In this document: positions 45,195 to 56,353 of the stretch, in pieces | Layout of the letters: the number at the start of each line of letters is the position of its first letter | How positions within the stretch are numbered: the stretch's first letter is position 1 | Assembly: GCA_905200615.1 (NCBI GenBank) | Contig: CAJKLB010000009.1 | Span: 5,531 to 69,530 of the forward strand | Reading direction: 5' to 3' | DNA from: an uncultured Selenomonadales bacterium | GTDB taxonomy: Bacteria; Bacillota; Clostridia; Christensenellales; QALW01 | Length of the DNA: 64,000 nucleotides | Notes under the pieces: generated by a model | Told to the model about the DNA's origin: nothing | Databases searched by the model: none | What the model saw: the letters and a program-made list of their open reading frames with translations, nothing else | Position numbers and translations under genes: made by a program

Positions 45195-46454
45195 ATGAAC
45201 AAGTTTCTACATATGAACAGCCTTTTTACAAGAATTATTTTGGGCGTTCTTTCTTTTGCTGTTATTATATGCGCCTTTATTCCTTATTTTCAAATACCTG
45301 CTGTTAAGGCTGTTCACGATGTGAATGTTGCGGATCAACGTTTGGAAATTTATATTGGAAAAGATGCCGAAACGGTTAATATAATTTCCGAATTCAGCAA
45401 CGGACAGCCTTTTTTGATTTTCAGTGACGCGGAACTTACGCAAACCGTGGAAAGAACCGCAATCCCTACTCCTGACCAAGTAAATACTTATTGGGTGCAA
45501 TTTTTTGCGTACGGTTACGATACCGCAGCGGAAGAAAGAGTGCTGGGATTTGTTCCGATCAGTGTATATAAACTTATATTGAACAAAGGTGCTACAAAAG
45601 ATGACCTGACTTCCGTAAGCGTAAACAAAGTGGAAAAAACGATTACCATTAGCGTTCCGAAAACAACCACCTTTGATTTTTCTCGTGTGATTGACACCAA
45701 AAATGTATGGACAATCTTTGATAATCGCCTTACCGGTTTTTCTGATTCAATAAAAGAAGCAAGAAGTATTCCTGTAAAAAAGCATGAAAATGAAGGTGAT
45801 AGGGATAAATACTATATTGCAATTACCTTAAAATCCGAAACCAATCCGATGAGTACAGGAACAACAAGCGAAGAAGGCTCTTCTTTAGTATATTATCCGC
45901 TGGATATGTATGAGTTATATATTTATCGTGATAAAGTACGTAGCACTTTACCTACTGTAGGTGAATTTGGTCTGGGTATACTTTCCAGTGTTGAAACACA
46001 AAAAAATAACGGAACGATGACGCTTTATACCGGGGACGCACTGATGCTTACCTTAATGGTTTATGCTTTGATATCGACTATTTTCAGTTTTGTAATTCCC
46101 AATAAATTTAGATTGATTCAAACCATTGTGGGCAGTCTTTTAGGGTTGGCTTTAATCATTGTACCGGTTCTTGATTATATAATGTTCTTTAAAGATAATC
46201 ATTTTAATATACAACCCGGTATGTTTATTCTTATGGCTTTAGGTGTTTTGATTCTGTTCTTTGCTGTGTTCGATTATATTCGGTGTCACAAGGAATATGT
46301 TGCAGAACAAATTCATATTTACGGCGAAGACGCGTTTAAAAAGAAAAAAGAAAAAAAACTTGAACCGGAAGCACCGAATATGGAAACTATTGAAATTGAC
46401 GGCAAGAAGGCATTAAAGAAGAAAGAGAAAAAAGAAAAAAAGAAGAAAGATTGA
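45195..46454 (+). CDS. Unrecognised membrane protein with large external domain and lysine-rich tail
   Basis: I do not recognise this 419-residue protein. One membrane helix follows the N-terminus (about residues 8-28). A mostly beta, polar domain of roughly 240 residues comes next and is probably outside the cell. Three membrane helices lie near residues 278-300, 303-328 and 336-358. The tail of about 60 residues is very rich in lysine (for example [12 protein letters not shown] and [14 protein letters not shown]), hence cytoplasmic. The start with GAGGGGG is ATG 45195. It is transcribed alone, with its own promoter and terminator. A surface sensor or envelope protein is a guess only. Confidence 0.75.
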   Translation: MNKFLHMNSLFTRIILGVLSFAVIICAFIPYFQIPAVKAVHDVNVADQRLEIYIGKDAETVNIISEFSNGQPFLIFSDAELTQTVERTAIPTPDQVNTYWVQFFAYGYDTAAEERVLGFVPISVYKLILNKGATKDDLTSVSVNKVEKTITISVPKTTTFDFSRVIDTKNVWTIFDNRLTGFSDSIKEARSIPVKKHENEGDRDKYYIAITLKSETNPMSTGTTSEEGSSLVYYPLDMYELYIYRDKVRSTLPTVGEFGLGILSSVETQKNNGTMTLYTGDALMLTLMVYALISTIFSFVIPNKFRLIQTIVGSLLGLALIIVPVLDYIMFFKDNHFNIQPGMFILMALGVLILFFAVFDYIRCHKEYVAEQIHIYGEDAFKKKKEKKLEPEAPNMETIEIDGKKALKKKEKKEKKKKD

Positions 46455-46460
46455 CATAAT

Positions 46461-46490
46461 GCCCCGAAAAAATAATTTTCGGGGCTTTTT
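46461..46490 (+). terminator. Terminator of the membrane protein gene
   Basis: GCCCCGAAAA (46461-46470) pairs with TTTTCGGGGC (46476-46485), followed by six T. It lies 14 bases before the mnmA start, so mnmA must rely on read-through or a weak promoter I cannot see. Confidence 0.85.
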
Positions 46491-46503
46491 TATGAGGGAA
46501 AAT

Positions 46504-47574
46504 ATGAGAATTGTAATCGGAATGTCCGGCGGCGTCGATTCCTCCGTTGCGGCATACCTTTTAAAACAGCAGGGATATGACTGCGTAGGAATCTTTATGA
46601 AAAATTGGGAAGAAGAACAAAATGAGCAGTGCACGGCTCAGCAAGATTATGACGATGTACGATCGGTATGTGACAAAATAGGCATCCCTTATTATTCAAT
46701 TAATTTTTCAAAAGAATACTGGGATAGAGTGTTCCGTATTTTCCTTGATGAATATGCCGCGGGGAGAACACCGAATCCTGATATTTTATGCAACAAAGAA
46801 ATAAAATTTAATTGCTTTTTAAATTTTGCATTGTCGATTAACGCGCAATATATAGCGACCGGCCATTACGCACGACTGGAAGAACGCGACGGCTTAATGA
46901 CATTGCTGCGCGCGGCAGACAAAAACAAAGATCAAACCTATTTTTTATATGCGCTGAATCAGCAGCAATTACGTCCGGTAAAATTTCCGATAGGGGATAT
47001 AAACAAAACGGAACTTCGGCAAATAGCCCGGCAGGCAGGTTTAGTTAACTGGAAAAAGAAAGATTCTACCGGAATATGTTTTATCGGTGAACGGCGCTTT
47101 CGGGAATTTTTGTCCGGCTATCTGCCGGCGCATGCCGGGGATATTCTTACACTGGACGGCAAAAAAATCGGGCTTCATAGCGGTGCTATGTATTATACAT
47201 TGGGACAGCGGCATGGCCTTGGCATAGGCGGAAACAAAGACGGCAACGGCGAACCATGGTTTGTTGTAAAAAAGGATATTAAGAACAATATCGTTTATGT
47301 GGCGCAAGGAGAGCATCCTTTACTCTATTCTTCCTCTTCCGTTGCTTCGCAGCTTTCCTTTATTGCCGGCGAGATTCCCGCACGCAGCTTTGACTGTACC
47401 GCAAAATTCAGATACCGTCAGCCTGATCAGCAGGTTCATGTGGAAATTGATAACGGAAAAATGTTGCTTACACATAAAAACGCGCAGAGAGCGGTAACAC
47501 CGGGACAATCTGTAGTGCTGTATGATCAGGATATTTGCTTAGGCGGCGGTATTATTGATGAGACGTATGGCTGA
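46504..47574 (+). CDS. mnmA: tRNA-uridine 2-sulfurtransferase MnmA
   Basis: The 356-residue enzyme adds the 2-thio group to wobble uridine of Glu, Gln and Lys tRNAs. Its PP-loop is in [14 protein letters not shown], the two catalytic cysteines lie in [11 protein letters not shown] and [10 protein letters not shown], and GHYARLEE and [13 protein letters not shown] are conserved. With MnmE/MnmG in the window, the full cmnm5s2U pathway except the sulfur donor is present. The ATG at 46504 follows GAGGGAAA; an earlier in-frame ATG lies within the terminator stem. The 3' end overlaps the convergent helicase gene by 23 bases. Confidence 0.95.
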   Translation: MRIVIGMSGGVDSSVAAYLLKQQGYDCVGIFMKNWEEEQNEQCTAQQDYDDVRSVCDKIGIPYYSINFSKEYWDRVFRIFLDEYAAGRTPNPDILCNKEIKFNCFLNFALSINAQYIATGHYARLEERDGLMTLLRAADKNKDQTYFLYALNQQQLRPVKFPIGDINKTELRQIARQAGLVNWKKKDSTGICFIGERRFREFLSGYLPAHAGDILTLDGKKIGLHSGAMYYTLGQRHGLGIGGNKDGNGEPWFVVKKDIKNNIVYVAQGEHPLLYSSSSVASQLSFIAGEIPARSFDCTAKFRYRQPDQQVHVEIDNGKMLLTHKNAQRAVTPGQSVVLYDQDICLGGGIIDETYG

Positions 47575-49852
47575 ACGCGGCAATATACTGATACAGTTCC
47601 TCTTCGTTCTTGGGTTCAGTGATTTTCCAATACGGCGGCAGCAAATATTTATAGGTTTTAAATCGCTGATCCATTAATAAAATAAAGCCCGTATCTTCCG
47701 CGGTTCTGATGAGTCTGCCGGAAGCTTGGCAGACTTTATTCATCCCCGGATATACATAAGCATACTCAAATCCTTTATGATAAATTGTTTCAAAATGCGT
47801 TCGGATTCTTTCACGCTGTAAATTGTATTGCGGAAGTGCTACTCCTACAATAATAATCCCTTTGAGTCCGTGACAATCAATGCCTTCACTGAAATGACTG
47901 CCCATTACCGCAAAAGCAAGATGATTTTTCCCTTGCAGAATTTTTTGCATAAACATTTTTCGATCTTCCGGTGAAGCATCTGCCTCTTGCAAAAATACAG
48001 GGATTTTCATCTGCTCCGCCACAGCTTGCATAAAGCGAAAAGACGGAAAAAACACCATAAGATTTCCCAGTGAAATTTCGCGGCATTTTTCTATTTTTTG
48101 CGCAATAACACCGTAAAACTGTTCCCGCATCGTATAACGGGTATCTATGCTGTAATCGGCAAGGATTAAAAGATGATCCGGATTAAAAGGATACGGTGCC
48201 GAAAAGCCAAACGCATCATTTTGCGGCAAAATACTGTTTTTATAGAATTCATAGGGGGTAAGTGTGGCGGAATAAAGAATAGACGCACAGCCTTTGTTCA
48301 AACTTTCCTGCAAATAAGGTGCGGGATCCAAACACTGAAGAACTATCTCTTGGCCAGACTGCTGATATAAAGCAAAATGTGTTTCTTTAAAAAAAGTAAA
48401 AAGCGTTTGAAAGCGAAAGGCATCCTTGATAAATAAAACAACATCTCCGGGAATGGATTGCTTTTGCATGAGCTCATTTGCCGTTTCGTTAACGGAAAGA
48501 ATTCGGAACGCTATTTTTTTTACTTCTTCAGGTTCTATCGGCATTTCCGGTTCATTTGTTTTCAGTATTTTATTGAATTCCGTATACAATTTGGTCAGCT
48601 GACGATATAGTTTATTTTCCTTAGGGAGCATTTTTTTTATTTCGAAGAGACGTTTTTTGGAAAGTAAAGAAGAATACATATCCCGTCCGCGCTCAATTAA
48701 ATTATGTGCTTCATCAATTAAAAATACATAGCGGCCGTCTTTTCCTTCAAAATACCGGCGCAAATAGACAATAGGATCAAACAAGTAATTATAGTCCGCG
48801 ATCACAACCTGTGCTTCCAGCGAAAGCTCTAAGGATAATTCGTGCGGACAGATTTCATATTTCTCCCCGGCTTCCTTAATTGTTTGGGGAGTAAAATTAT
48901 CTTTTTTCAATATTTGCGGAAAGGCATCGTGTAACTTTTTATAAAAATTCCGGGAATACGGACATGATTCAGGCGAACAATCCTGCTCTTCCATCAAACA
49001 GGCCTTATTTTTTGCCGTAATCATACAACTTTTAATTTTTAAGCCTTTTTTTCGCAGTAAATTTAATGCGTCTTCATTAACCTGCATCGTCTGATTTTTC
49101 GCGCTGAGACAAAAAATCTTTTCGATATCTCCCTGTTCCATATTTTTTACGGCAGGGAAGAGCGCCATCATCGTTTTTCCGCTTCCTGTAGGCGCCTGTA
49201 AAAAAAGTTTTCTGTTCTGTTTAATGGCCGAATAAATCTGTGCTGCGCCTTCATGCTGTCCTTTTCGAAAATTTTCAAAAGGAAACGTAAGATGACGGAC
49301 ACTGCTAAAAAAATCATCCATGGCTTTTATTCGCAGATTTAAAATGTTAGAATAATCCGTCACCATTTCATCAAAAAATTTTTGTAAGCTTTCAAAGGAA
49401 AAACGATATTCAAAATCAACAATTTCCTCATTTAAAAGACAAAAATAGCTTAGCCGCGCGCAAATACAAGACAAACTATGTTCTTTTGCATAAATATAGG
49501 CATAGATCATCATTTGAGCCTTATGCGCGGATTTCAGCGGTGCTTCAATAGAGGCGGCACTGCAATAAGTTGATTTAATTTCGTGAATAAAATAATCCTT
49601 TTTATCGAAAAAGATACCGTCAGCTCTTCCTTGAATTTTCAAAGAAAAATTTTGGCATTTTACAATAAATTCAAGAGGTACTTCTCGCTGATATTTAATG
49701 GTTTCTTTTTCACAATAAACATTCTGCAGCTTTTTATGGGCGGAAGTTCCCTGAATCATTCTGTCTACCGACGGCATAACACCCAAAGATCCTTCGGGAA
49801 AACAATATTCGGCCAGTTCACCGGCAGATATCTGGATAAAAATATTTTCCAT
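47552..49852 (-). CDS. XPD/DinG-type DNA helicase with N-terminal RecB-like nuclease domain
   Basis: The 766-residue protein is a fusion. Residues 1-130 carry RecB-type PD-(D/E)XK nuclease motifs: His39, Asp78 in GRADGI, E91-I-K93 and Q113-x3-Y117. From about residue 200 comes a superfamily 2 helicase of the XPD/DinG type: Walker [17 protein letters not shown] in [13 protein letters not shown], and the late [14 protein letters not shown]. Four cysteines between (in [24 protein letters not shown]) fit the iron-sulfur cluster of XPD-like enzymes. It should unwind and cut DNA in repair. ATG 49852 after AAGGAGG is preferred to the GTG two codons upstream. Confidence 0.88.
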   Translation of the reverse strand: MENIFIQISAGELAEYCFPEGSLGVMPSVDRMIQGTSAHKKLQNVYCEKETIKYQREVPLEFIVKCQNFSLKIQGRADGIFFDKKDYFIHEIKSTYCSAASIEAPLKSAHKAQMMIYAYIYAKEHSLSCICARLSYFCLLNEEIVDFEYRFSFESLQKFFDEMVTDYSNILNLRIKAMDDFFSSVRHLTFPFENFRKGQHEGAAQIYSAIKQNRKLFLQAPTGSGKTMMALFPAVKNMEQGDIEKIFCLSAKNQTMQVNEDALNLLRKKGLKIKSCMITAKNKACLMEEQDCSPESCPYSRNFYKKLHDAFPQILKKDNFTPQTIKEAGEKYEICPHELSLELSLEAQVVIADYNYLFDPIVYLRRYFEGKDGRYVFLIDEAHNLIERGRDMYSSLLSKKRLFEIKKMLPKENKLYRQLTKLYTEFNKILKTNEPEMPIEPEEVKKIAFRILSVNETANELMQKQSIPGDVVLFIKDAFRFQTLFTFFKETHFALYQQSGQEIVLQCLDPAPYLQESLNKGCASILYSATLTPYEFYKNSILPQNDAFGFSAPYPFNPDHLLILADYSIDTRYTMREQFYGVIAQKIEKCREISLGNLMVFFPSFRFMQAVAEQMKIPVFLQEADASPEDRKMFMQKILQGKNHLAFAVMGSHFSEGIDCHGLKGIIIVGVALPQYNLQRERIRTHFETIYHKGFEYAYVYPGMNKVCQASGRLIRTAEDTGFILLMDQRFKTYKYLLPPYWKITEPKNEEELYQYIAAFSHTSHQ

Positions 49853-49919
49853 AAACACCTCCTTATATAGTATAGCATCTTATAAAATTTAAGTAAATAT
49901 GATTTATTTATACTCATAA

Positions 49920-49948
49920 TTGACTTCTATTCGACAAAATGCTACAAT
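49920..49948 (+). promoter_or_regulatory. Promoter of the GH99-like gene
   Basis: TTGACT (49920-49925), a 17-base spacer and TACAAT (49943-49948) precede AGGAGG and a TTG start. Confidence 0.75.
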
Positions 49949-49972
49949 ATTTATACTTAGGAGGAAAATCCG

Positions 49973-51727
49973 TTGAAGAAACTTGCTTTTTTTACGCTGT
50001 TTATCTATTTATGGTGTATGATAATACCGGTTTCCGCTTCTTCTGAATTACTGGAAAACGGCAGCTTTGAAAAAGGTTTGACCGGTTATTTTTACGCGGA
50101 AAACGGAGGGCAGTATCTCTATACTTCAAATGCGGCGGCTTCGGGTAAATATTCCGTATATCTATCCAAGCGGACAAGCCAAGACATTTGTATTCAGTAT
50201 GATATAAAACAAATCTTAAAACAACACGGACCACAATACTATACATTTTCTATTTCTGCAAAACTGAATGAACCGGCATTTGATTATTCAAAATTCTGTG
50301 CCGTCATTAAAATTGTGACAACCGATCAAGAGTTTTTATATAAAAGTCAGGAAGAAAAAATTGTAAACGAAAAATTTACGTCCTGTAAAAGCAGTACGAA
50401 CTTATTATGGCAGGGAGAAATTACAGAGGCTTATTTGTACCTGCAAAATTGTACGAAAAATGAGTATCCCAATATTTTTATTGATGACTTCTCTCTATCT
50501 TTTTCTATTGTTGACGTTCCTTCTTCTACGGATACACCTACTTTTTCATCCATACAGATCGGTGCGATACGAAGAGATATTTGGGAGGATTCCTCCGTAG
50601 AGTCTAAGGCCGCGGCGTCCGCGCTTTGGCCGGAGAGATATCGTATGCTTTTTCCTTTTCATACAGCTTTGGGGGAAGAAATCCATTTCGGCCTTTATCA
50701 AGATATCATCGATATTGAAATTGATTTTGCCGAATATGCCGGAATTGATTTTTGGGCTTACTATTGGCTTGAAAACGGCGGTGCTTACCGAGCCCATAAA
50801 AAAAGCAGCAAAGCCTCCAGCGTAAAAATGTGTTTTATTTTAGAGCAAACAACTTCATTACAGCAAATAAAAGAGATGGCTGAATATTTTTCTCTGGATT
50901 GTTATCTGAAACTTTCCCAAAGACCGGTTCTTTTCTTAGACGGCGATACAAATACCTATAATAAACTCGATATGCTTTCTCAGGTGTGCGCTTTGAAGGG
51001 AATACAGCTACCCTATATTATCTTAATGACACCAAGCTATCTGCAAAGCAGTGCAGAAGGAATCGATGCCATTGTCCCGACAGGTGACAGTATAACAGAA
51101 AGTGATTGGAAAGAAGTTTTTTCTTATACAAAAGAACTGATACCAATGGTCTATTGCGGAAAAAATAAAGCGGATTATTGCACAGCGGACGAAATTATCA
51201 GCACCTTAAAAACCGCTCTTGATTTTTGCAAAAACACCAATCCGGGCTGTATTTTGCTAAATGCATGGAATAGGAATGAAGCAGGCGCATGGCTCGTTCC
51301 TACGCTGAGCTTTAATGCTTCCGGAAACGCGATTATAGAAAACGGAAAGTATCGTTTGGATACTTCACGAATAGAGGCCCTGCATAACTTATTGAATCCA
51401 AACGGAGAAACCGATATTTTACATCACTACAGTGCTTATTCCCTGCAGGAACCGCAGGATAACAGAACGCCCGCTGTTACCGAAAAACCACAGCCTTCCG
51501 GCAATGAAGCAGGGAACAACATAGAAAAAGAAACCGCGGAAAATATTTTAGTTTCTCCTCAAATTACTGCTTCGGAAGAAATTGTTGTTGCTACGCCCGA
51601 AGGATTTATGCGGCCGGTGTGGATTTCTTTGATTGCGGTATTTGTGGTTTTAGTTGCAGTTATTCTATTTGTTTTATGGAAAAGGAAGAAAAATCATGAA
51701 AAAGAAAGCGGAAATCATGGATCGTGA
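49973..51727 (+). CDS. Surface-anchored GH99-like (WbsX-type) protein with N-terminal carbohydrate-binding-like domain
   Basis: The 584-residue protein starts with TTG after AGGAGG and has a signal peptide (to about residue 22). A beta-sandwich region follows (about 25-165, beginning [16 protein letters not shown], typical of CBM-like domains). A GH99/WbsX-like barrel comes next, with [20 protein letters not shown] and [18 protein letters not shown] threonine/proline/glutamate-rich linker and a C-terminal membrane helix (about 543-566) with a basic tail anchor it. The barrel family includes endo-mannan enzymes; this substrate is unknown. Its end overlaps pyrR by 32 bases, so the two share a message. 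Confidence 0.82.
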   Translation: MKKLAFFTLFIYLWCMIIPVSASSELLENGSFEKGLTGYFYAENGGQYLYTSNAAASGKYSVYLSKRTSQDICIQYDIKQILKQHGPQYYTFSISAKLNEPAFDYSKFCAVIKIVTTDQEFLYKSQEEKIVNEKFTSCKSSTNLLWQGEITEAYLYLQNCTKNEYPNIFIDDFSLSFSIVDVPSSTDTPTFSSIQIGAIRRDIWEDSSVESKAAASALWPERYRMLFPFHTALGEEIHFGLYQDIIDIEIDFAEYAGIDFWAYYWLENGGAYRAHKKSSKASSVKMCFILEQTTSLQQIKEMAEYFSLDCYLKLSQRPVLFLDGDTNTYNKLDMLSQVCALKGIQLPYIILMTPSYLQSSAEGIDAIVPTGDSITESDWKEVFSYTKELIPMVYCGKNKADYCTADEIISTLKTALDFCKNTNPGCILLNAWNRNEAGAWLVPTLSFNASGNAIIENGKYRLDTSRIEALHNLLNPNGETDILHHYSAYSLQEPQDNRTPAVTEKPQPSGNEAGNNIEKETAENILVSPQITASEEIVVATPEGFMRPVWISLIAVFVVLVAVILFVLWKRKKNHEKESGNHGS

Positions 51728-52226
51728 GGCAATAAATCGTGCATTAACACGGATTTCTCATGAAATTATAGAAAGAAATAAAGGAATCGATAATTTATTT
51801 ATTATCGGCATCAGGCGCAGAGGAGTTTCTCTTGCAAAATGTATTTTGGACAAAATATCCTCTGTAGAGGGAAAAACACCGGAATACGGTGAATTGGACA
51901 TTACATTTTACAGGGATGACCTTACGGAAGAAAAATATTCCGGGGTTAGAAAAAAGCCTTCGCTTCAGCCTGACGGTAAACGGATTGTGTTAGTAGATGA
52001 TGTGATTTTTACCGGCAGAACCGTTCGAGCTGCCATTGACTGTCTTATGGATATCGGACGTCCTAAATGTATACAGCTTGCCGTATTAATTGATCGAGGG
52101 CACCGAGAACTTCCGATACGGGCGGATTATGTAGGCAAAAATGTGCCGACCAGTCTGGATGAGGTAATCAAAGTCACTACCGATGAATTTGACGGAACAC
52201 AGTCTGTTTCTCTGTACGAAAAATAA
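51696..52226 (+). CDS. pyrR: PyrR bifunctional pyrimidine regulator/uracil phosphoribosyltransferase
   Basis: The 176-residue protein begins [27 protein letters not shown] and has [15 protein letters not shown] and the PRPP loop [18 protein letters not shown]. PyrR attenuates pyr operons by binding UMP and an anti-antiterminator, and salvages uracil. It usually heads the pyr operon; here it is alone, translated from inside the end of a surface glycosidase gene, and followed by a terminator, with no pyr genes near. I chose ATG 51696 after AAAGGAAG. Confidence 0.93.
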   Translation: MKKKAEIMDREAINRALTRISHEIIERNKGIDNLFIIGIRRRGVSLAKCILDKISSVEGKTPEYGELDITFYRDDLTEEKYSGVRKKPSLQPDGKRIVLVDDVIFTGRTVRAAIDCLMDIGRPKCIQLAVLIDRGHRELPIRADYVGKNVPTSLDEVIKVTTDEFDGTQSVSLYEK

Positions 52227-52257
52227 AATATTATTCCTTTATCATTTTACTTTACTG

Positions 52258-52286
52258 AAGCACTGCATTTGCAGTGCTTATTTTTA
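52258..52286 (+). terminator. pyrR terminator
   Basis: AAGCACTGC (52258-52266) and GCAGTGCTT (52271-52279) form a perfect 9-pair stem with a 4-base loop, followed by ATTTTTATT. Confidence 0.85.
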
Positions 52287-52349
52287 TTGCATAAACACTT
52301 TCATTAGGGAGAAAATATTGCATATAAAGTAAAAAAAGGAGAATTTTTT

Positions 52350-54584
52350 ATGCAAGCAATCATATTAGCCGGAGGCAATGGAACTCGTCTCCGACCTCTT
52401 ACACAGGAATTACCGAAACCTATGATCCCCGTACTCAATAAGCCTTTGATGGAATATACCGTAGAATTACTGAAAAAACATAATATTGATGATATTGGTG
52501 TAACACTCAAATTCTTACCGCAATATATTAAAGATTATTTTACCGACGGAGAAAAATGGGGAACAAGAATCACATATTTTGAGGAAGAGACTCCTCTGGG
52601 AACAGCCGGATCAGTAAAAGCGGCGGAAAATTTCATACAGGATACTTTTATTGTTATAAGCGGTGATGCGCTGACCAATATTGAAATTCCCAAAATTCTC
52701 GCGTATCACAAAAGCATTCATGCTGATGTCACAATTGTACTTTCTAAACAGGAAAATCCGTTGGAATACGGTGTTGTTTTAACGAATACCGACGGACGGA
52801 TTACTTCGTTTTGTGAAAAGCCGCAATGGGAAAACGTAATTACAAACACGGTAAATACCGGTATCTATATTATAGAAAAAAAGGTGCTTGAAAAGATTCC
52901 TGTCAATACTGTATTTGATTTCAGCAACGATCTTTTTCCTCTTCTTTTAAAAGAAAATGCCAACATATACGGCTATATCACAGAGGATTACTGGAGCGAT
53001 TTAGGTACGCCTGAGGCCTATCTCCGAGCACAGGAAGAGCTGCTTGACGGCAAAGTTTTCGGTAAAAAAATGAATAGTATTTTTGAAGAAAATGTTTCTT
53101 TAGGGGAGGAAGTAAAAGTAATCGCTCCCGTATATATCGGTAAAAATACCGTAATTACGGGGAAAAGCAATATAGGGCCATACGCAGTAATCGGAAGCGG
53201 TTGTATTATTGAAAATAGCCGTGTGGAAAACGCGGTGCTTTGGAATCAGGCTGTACTTACTGACAGTGACTGTACACATTCGGTAATGGGCATGAAAACA
53301 AAAGCGGAAAAAACTCTTTTTGGCGGAAACAATATGATCGGTTCCCATGTAATTCTGAATCGAAACACCCAACTGATGACAGGAGCATCCGTTTTCAACA
53401 ATATAGAAATCCAGCGCAATTCTATCATTGAAGGAAAATGTACAGCGGGGAAATGCACCGATACTGTGCTTTGGAACAACGGTGTCATTACAGGAATTTG
53501 GAATCATGATATTGATCACGGCACACTGGCTTCTATCGCTTCTTCGTATTTATCCTCAAAAATGCTTATCTGCAGTAATGAAGATCGTCTTGCAGGTTCT
53601 CTGGCAATGCTGATGGCTTCTTATTACAGTTTATGCGGTTCCACTGTCTATATATCGGTCTGCAACGTTTCTTCCTGCCGCTACTACGCCGATGTTTATA
53701 AAATGAAGGCCGTTTATATTCAAACATCGGGAGAAAACCTCTCGCTTGAGTTAATCGATGAGAAAGGGCTTACGATTCCTTCTCAGCAAGAGAAGAAAAT
53801 TGACTTTAAATCCAACAGCTTCGCTTTGAAACGAGGAAAAATCATACGGTTACATTCGTTGGACGGTGACTTTGAATATTTCCTGAATCATTCCATTCCG
53901 TTTTCGCGAAGTAATGTAGAATTATATGCTAAGGATGCCTATCGTCTGCATAATTTGGTGCATCGAAAAACAACAGAGGTTTCCTTGCCGTTAAATCATC
54001 TTTTTCGAGCGGCCGTAAAAGCATCCAACGGCAGTGTACAAAGTATTTATACGCCGGACGGACGAAGAATCTCTGTAGACGACTTTATGCGCCTTAAAAT
54101 ACGTCTTACGGCTTTTTTTGGCGGCAAAGAGGTGTTCCTTCCGGCTTATGCTTCAGAAGGACTTCGCACGTTTGCACAAACCAATGGTCTGCGGATACTC
54201 AGGCAGCTGCAGCACAAAGGCAACATGATGCAGCAGCTAAAAAGCTTTAACTGTTTTGCTGCTTTGTTGGAATTTGAACCTTCATTTTTTGCGGAAGCGT
54301 TAGCGTATTTTCTTGATTCAAAGGCGCTGGAGGCCCCCGGAGAAACCATCGTAACCAAAATGGATTTCGAATGTGATCCCGGAGAAAAATGTTCCACAAT
54401 TTTTGCGCTGAACAAAGATAAAAACAGCACCGGCATCCAAGCGGAATATAAGGGTGGTTATATTACAGTAATTCCCGCCAATAACGGATATTCCTTTACT
54501 GCTTACGGTCGCTTTGCCCGTGAGGAGTATGCGGCTGATATTACGGAAGAATTTATAAAAAGCCGTATAAACAGGGATAGATGA
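52350..54584 (+). CDS. Sugar-1-phosphate nucleotidyltransferase fused to a degenerate phosphomannomutase domain
   Basis: The 744-residue protein has three parts. The nucleotidyltransferase domain (1-230) has LAGGNGTRLRPLT and SGDALTNI and would make GDP-mannose or a related NDP-sugar. A left-handed beta-helix of hexapeptide repeats (about 245-375) follows. The C-terminal 360 residues resemble the phosphoglucomutase/phosphomannomutase fold (GTLASIASSYLSSKMLIC, FLPAYASEGLRTFA) but lack the phosphoserine TASHNP and DxDxD metal motifs, so no mutase activity is expected. Such fusions occur in cyanobacteria and Clostridia. It may regulate sugar-nucleotide supply for the envelope. Confidence 0.85.
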   Translation: MQAIILAGGNGTRLRPLTQELPKPMIPVLNKPLMEYTVELLKKHNIDDIGVTLKFLPQYIKDYFTDGEKWGTRITYFEEETPLGTAGSVKAAENFIQDTFIVISGDALTNIEIPKILAYHKSIHADVTIVLSKQENPLEYGVVLTNTDGRITSFCEKPQWENVITNTVNTGIYIIEKKVLEKIPVNTVFDFSNDLFPLLLKENANIYGYITEDYWSDLGTPEAYLRAQEELLDGKVFGKKMNSIFEENVSLGEEVKVIAPVYIGKNTVITGKSNIGPYAVIGSGCIIENSRVENAVLWNQAVLTDSDCTHSVMGMKTKAEKTLFGGNNMIGSHVILNRNTQLMTGASVFNNIEIQRNSIIEGKCTAGKCTDTVLWNNGVITGIWNHDIDHGTLASIASSYLSSKMLICSNEDRLAGSLAMLMASYYSLCGSTVYISVCNVSSCRYYADVYKMKAVYIQTSGENLSLELIDEKGLTIPSQQEKKIDFKSNSFALKRGKIIRLHSLDGDFEYFLNHSIPFSRSNVELYAKDAYRLHNLVHRKTTEVSLPLNHLFRAAVKASNGSVQSIYTPDGRRISVDDFMRLKIRLTAFFGGKEVFLPAYASEGLRTFAQTNGLRILRQLQHKGNMMQQLKSFNCFAALLEFEPSFFAEALAYFLDSKALEAPGETIVTKMDFECDPGEKCSTIFALNKDKNSTGIQAEYKGGYITVIPANNGYSFTAYGRFAREEYAADITEEFIKSRINRDR

Positions 54585-54616
54585 CAAGCTTCGATCCTTT
54601 GCGTAAATTTAATTGC

Positions 54617-54645
54617 TTGCAAATTTTACCTAAATGATGTATAAT
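54617..54645 (+). promoter_or_regulatory. RNase J operon promoter
   Basis: TTGCAA (54617-54622) and TATAAT (54640-54645) with a 17-base spacer precede AGGAGG and a GTG start. Confidence 0.8.
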
Positions 54646-54682
54646 TAAATGAAAATATTATACGCAAACAGGAGGCATATTT

Positions 54683-56353
54683 GTGGCGAAAAGTAAAAAT
54701 AAACTTCGCGTAATACCACTCGGCGGCATTGAAGAAATCGGTAAAAATATGACGGCCATTGAGTACGGTAATGATATAATTGTTGTTGACTGCGGTTCAA
54801 TGTTTCCCAAAGAGGATCTCTACGGTATTGATTTGGTCATTCCCGACGTAACCTATTTGGAAAAAAACGCAGATAAACTGCGCGGCTTTGTAATAACACA
54901 CGGACATGAAGATCATATCGGAGCAATTCCTTACGTATTTAAACAGGTGAATGCTCCTATCTATTGTACCAAGCTGACGCAGGCACTGATTGAAAACAAA
55001 CTGAAAGAAAATAAAATGCAGAACCTTGTAAAGATTCATTGCATTCAGGCAAAAGATGTTGTTAAAATCGGCTGTTTTACCATTGAATTTATAAAAACCA
55101 ATCATTCCATTGCGGGAGCTGTTGCTCTGGCAATCACAACACCGATAGGCGTTGTGATACATACCGGTGATTTTAAAGTAGATTATACGCCGGTGGACGG
55201 CGACGTGATTGACCTTGCCGCTTTTGCGCGTTACGGTGAAAAAGGCGTACTGCTGCTGATGTCTGACAGCACCAATGCTGAGCGTGAAGGCTTTACTATG
55301 AGTGAAAGCAAGGTAGGGGAGTGCTTTGAAAAATACTTTGACGAGGGAATCGATAAGCGTATTATTGTTGCCACCTTCGCCAGTAATGTACACAGAATTC
55401 AACAAATAATCGATCATGCTGAAAAATATAATCGTAAGGTTTGTATTTTAGGCCGAAGCATGGAAAACGTATCGAAAATTGCCGCGGAATTAGGCGAGTT
55501 AAACGTCAATCCCAAAACAATCATAACGCCGGAAAAGGCCGAAAGCATGCCAAAAGAAAAAGTAGTGATTATCACTACCGGCTCTCAAGGAGAACCCATG
55601 AGCGGTCTTTCCCGCTTGGCAACAGGGGATCATACAAAAGTAAAACTCACCAAAGGTGATATGGTGATTGTATCCGCTTCAGCAATCCCGGGCAACGAAC
55701 GTATGGTTTATCGCGTAATCAATAATTTATACCGTTTGGGCGTTATTGTAATTTATGAAGCGCTTGATGCGGTGCATGTTTCCGGACATGCCTGCAAAGA
55801 AGAACTTAAGCTTATTTTAAGTCTTACAAAACCAAAATATTTTATGCCGGTGCATGGGGAATACCGTCACTTAATGCAGCATGCATTGCTTGCTGAAAAA
55901 CTGGGACTTGACAACGGAAATATTTTTATGCCGGAAATAGGTCATGTGCTGGAGATTTCCAAAGACGGCGCACGGTTTAACGGAAGCGTTCCCAGCGGTG
56001 TTATCATGGTGGACGGTCTGGGTATCGGGGACGTTGGCAATGTGGTTCTTCGGGATAGAAGAGTGCTCTCACAGGATGGCCTTGTGGTTGTATGTATCAC
56101 GCTTTCCAGTATTGACGGCGCTCTGCTTACCGAGCCGGATATTATTTCACGCGGTTTTATTTATATGAAAGATAATGAGGAACTCATTAATCATTCCAAA
56201 CAGATTGTACAAACGTTTATTGAGGAATTAAGTAAGGACAAACTGCGTGACTGGCCCTATATCAAAAATGAGATAAGGCATCAGCTGAAAGAATTCCTGT
56301 ATGCAAAAACAAAGCGTACACCAATGATTCTGCCGATGATAATTGAGATATGA
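54683..56353 (+). CDS. rnj: Ribonuclease J, GTG start
   Basis: The 556-residue metallo-beta-lactamase/beta-CASP nuclease has the metal motif H73-G-H-E-D-H78, PLGGIEEIGKNMTAIEYG at the start, SDSTNAEREGFTMSE, the beta-CASP block GRSMENVSKIAAELG and FMPVHGEYRHLMQHA. RNase J combines endo- and 5'-3' exonuclease activity in mRNA decay. The GTG at 54683 follows GGAGG. It overlaps mltG by 4 bases. Whether it is the J1 or J2 type cannot be told, as no second copy is in view. Confidence 0.95.
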   Translation: MAKSKNKLRVIPLGGIEEIGKNMTAIEYGNDIIVVDCGSMFPKEDLYGIDLVIPDVTYLEKNADKLRGFVITHGHEDHIGAIPYVFKQVNAPIYCTKLTQALIENKLKENKMQNLVKIHCIQAKDVVKIGCFTIEFIKTNHSIAGAVALAITTPIGVVIHTGDFKVDYTPVDGDVIDLAAFARYGEKGVLLLMSDSTNAEREGFTMSESKVGECFEKYFDEGIDKRIIVATFASNVHRIQQIIDHAEKYNRKVCILGRSMENVSKIAAELGELNVNPKTIITPEKAESMPKEKVVIITTGSQGEPMSGLSRLATGDHTKVKLTKGDMVIVSASAIPGNERMVYRVINNLYRLGVIVIYEALDAVHVSGHACKEELKLILSLTKPKYFMPVHGEYRHLMQHALLAEKLGLDNGNIFMPEIGHVLEISKDGARFNGSVPSGVIMVDGLGIGDVGNVVLRDRRVLSQDGLVVVCITLSSIDGALLTEPDIISRGFIYMKDNEELINHSKQIVQTFIEELSKDKLRDWPYIKNEIRHQLKEFLYAKTKRTPMILPMIIEI

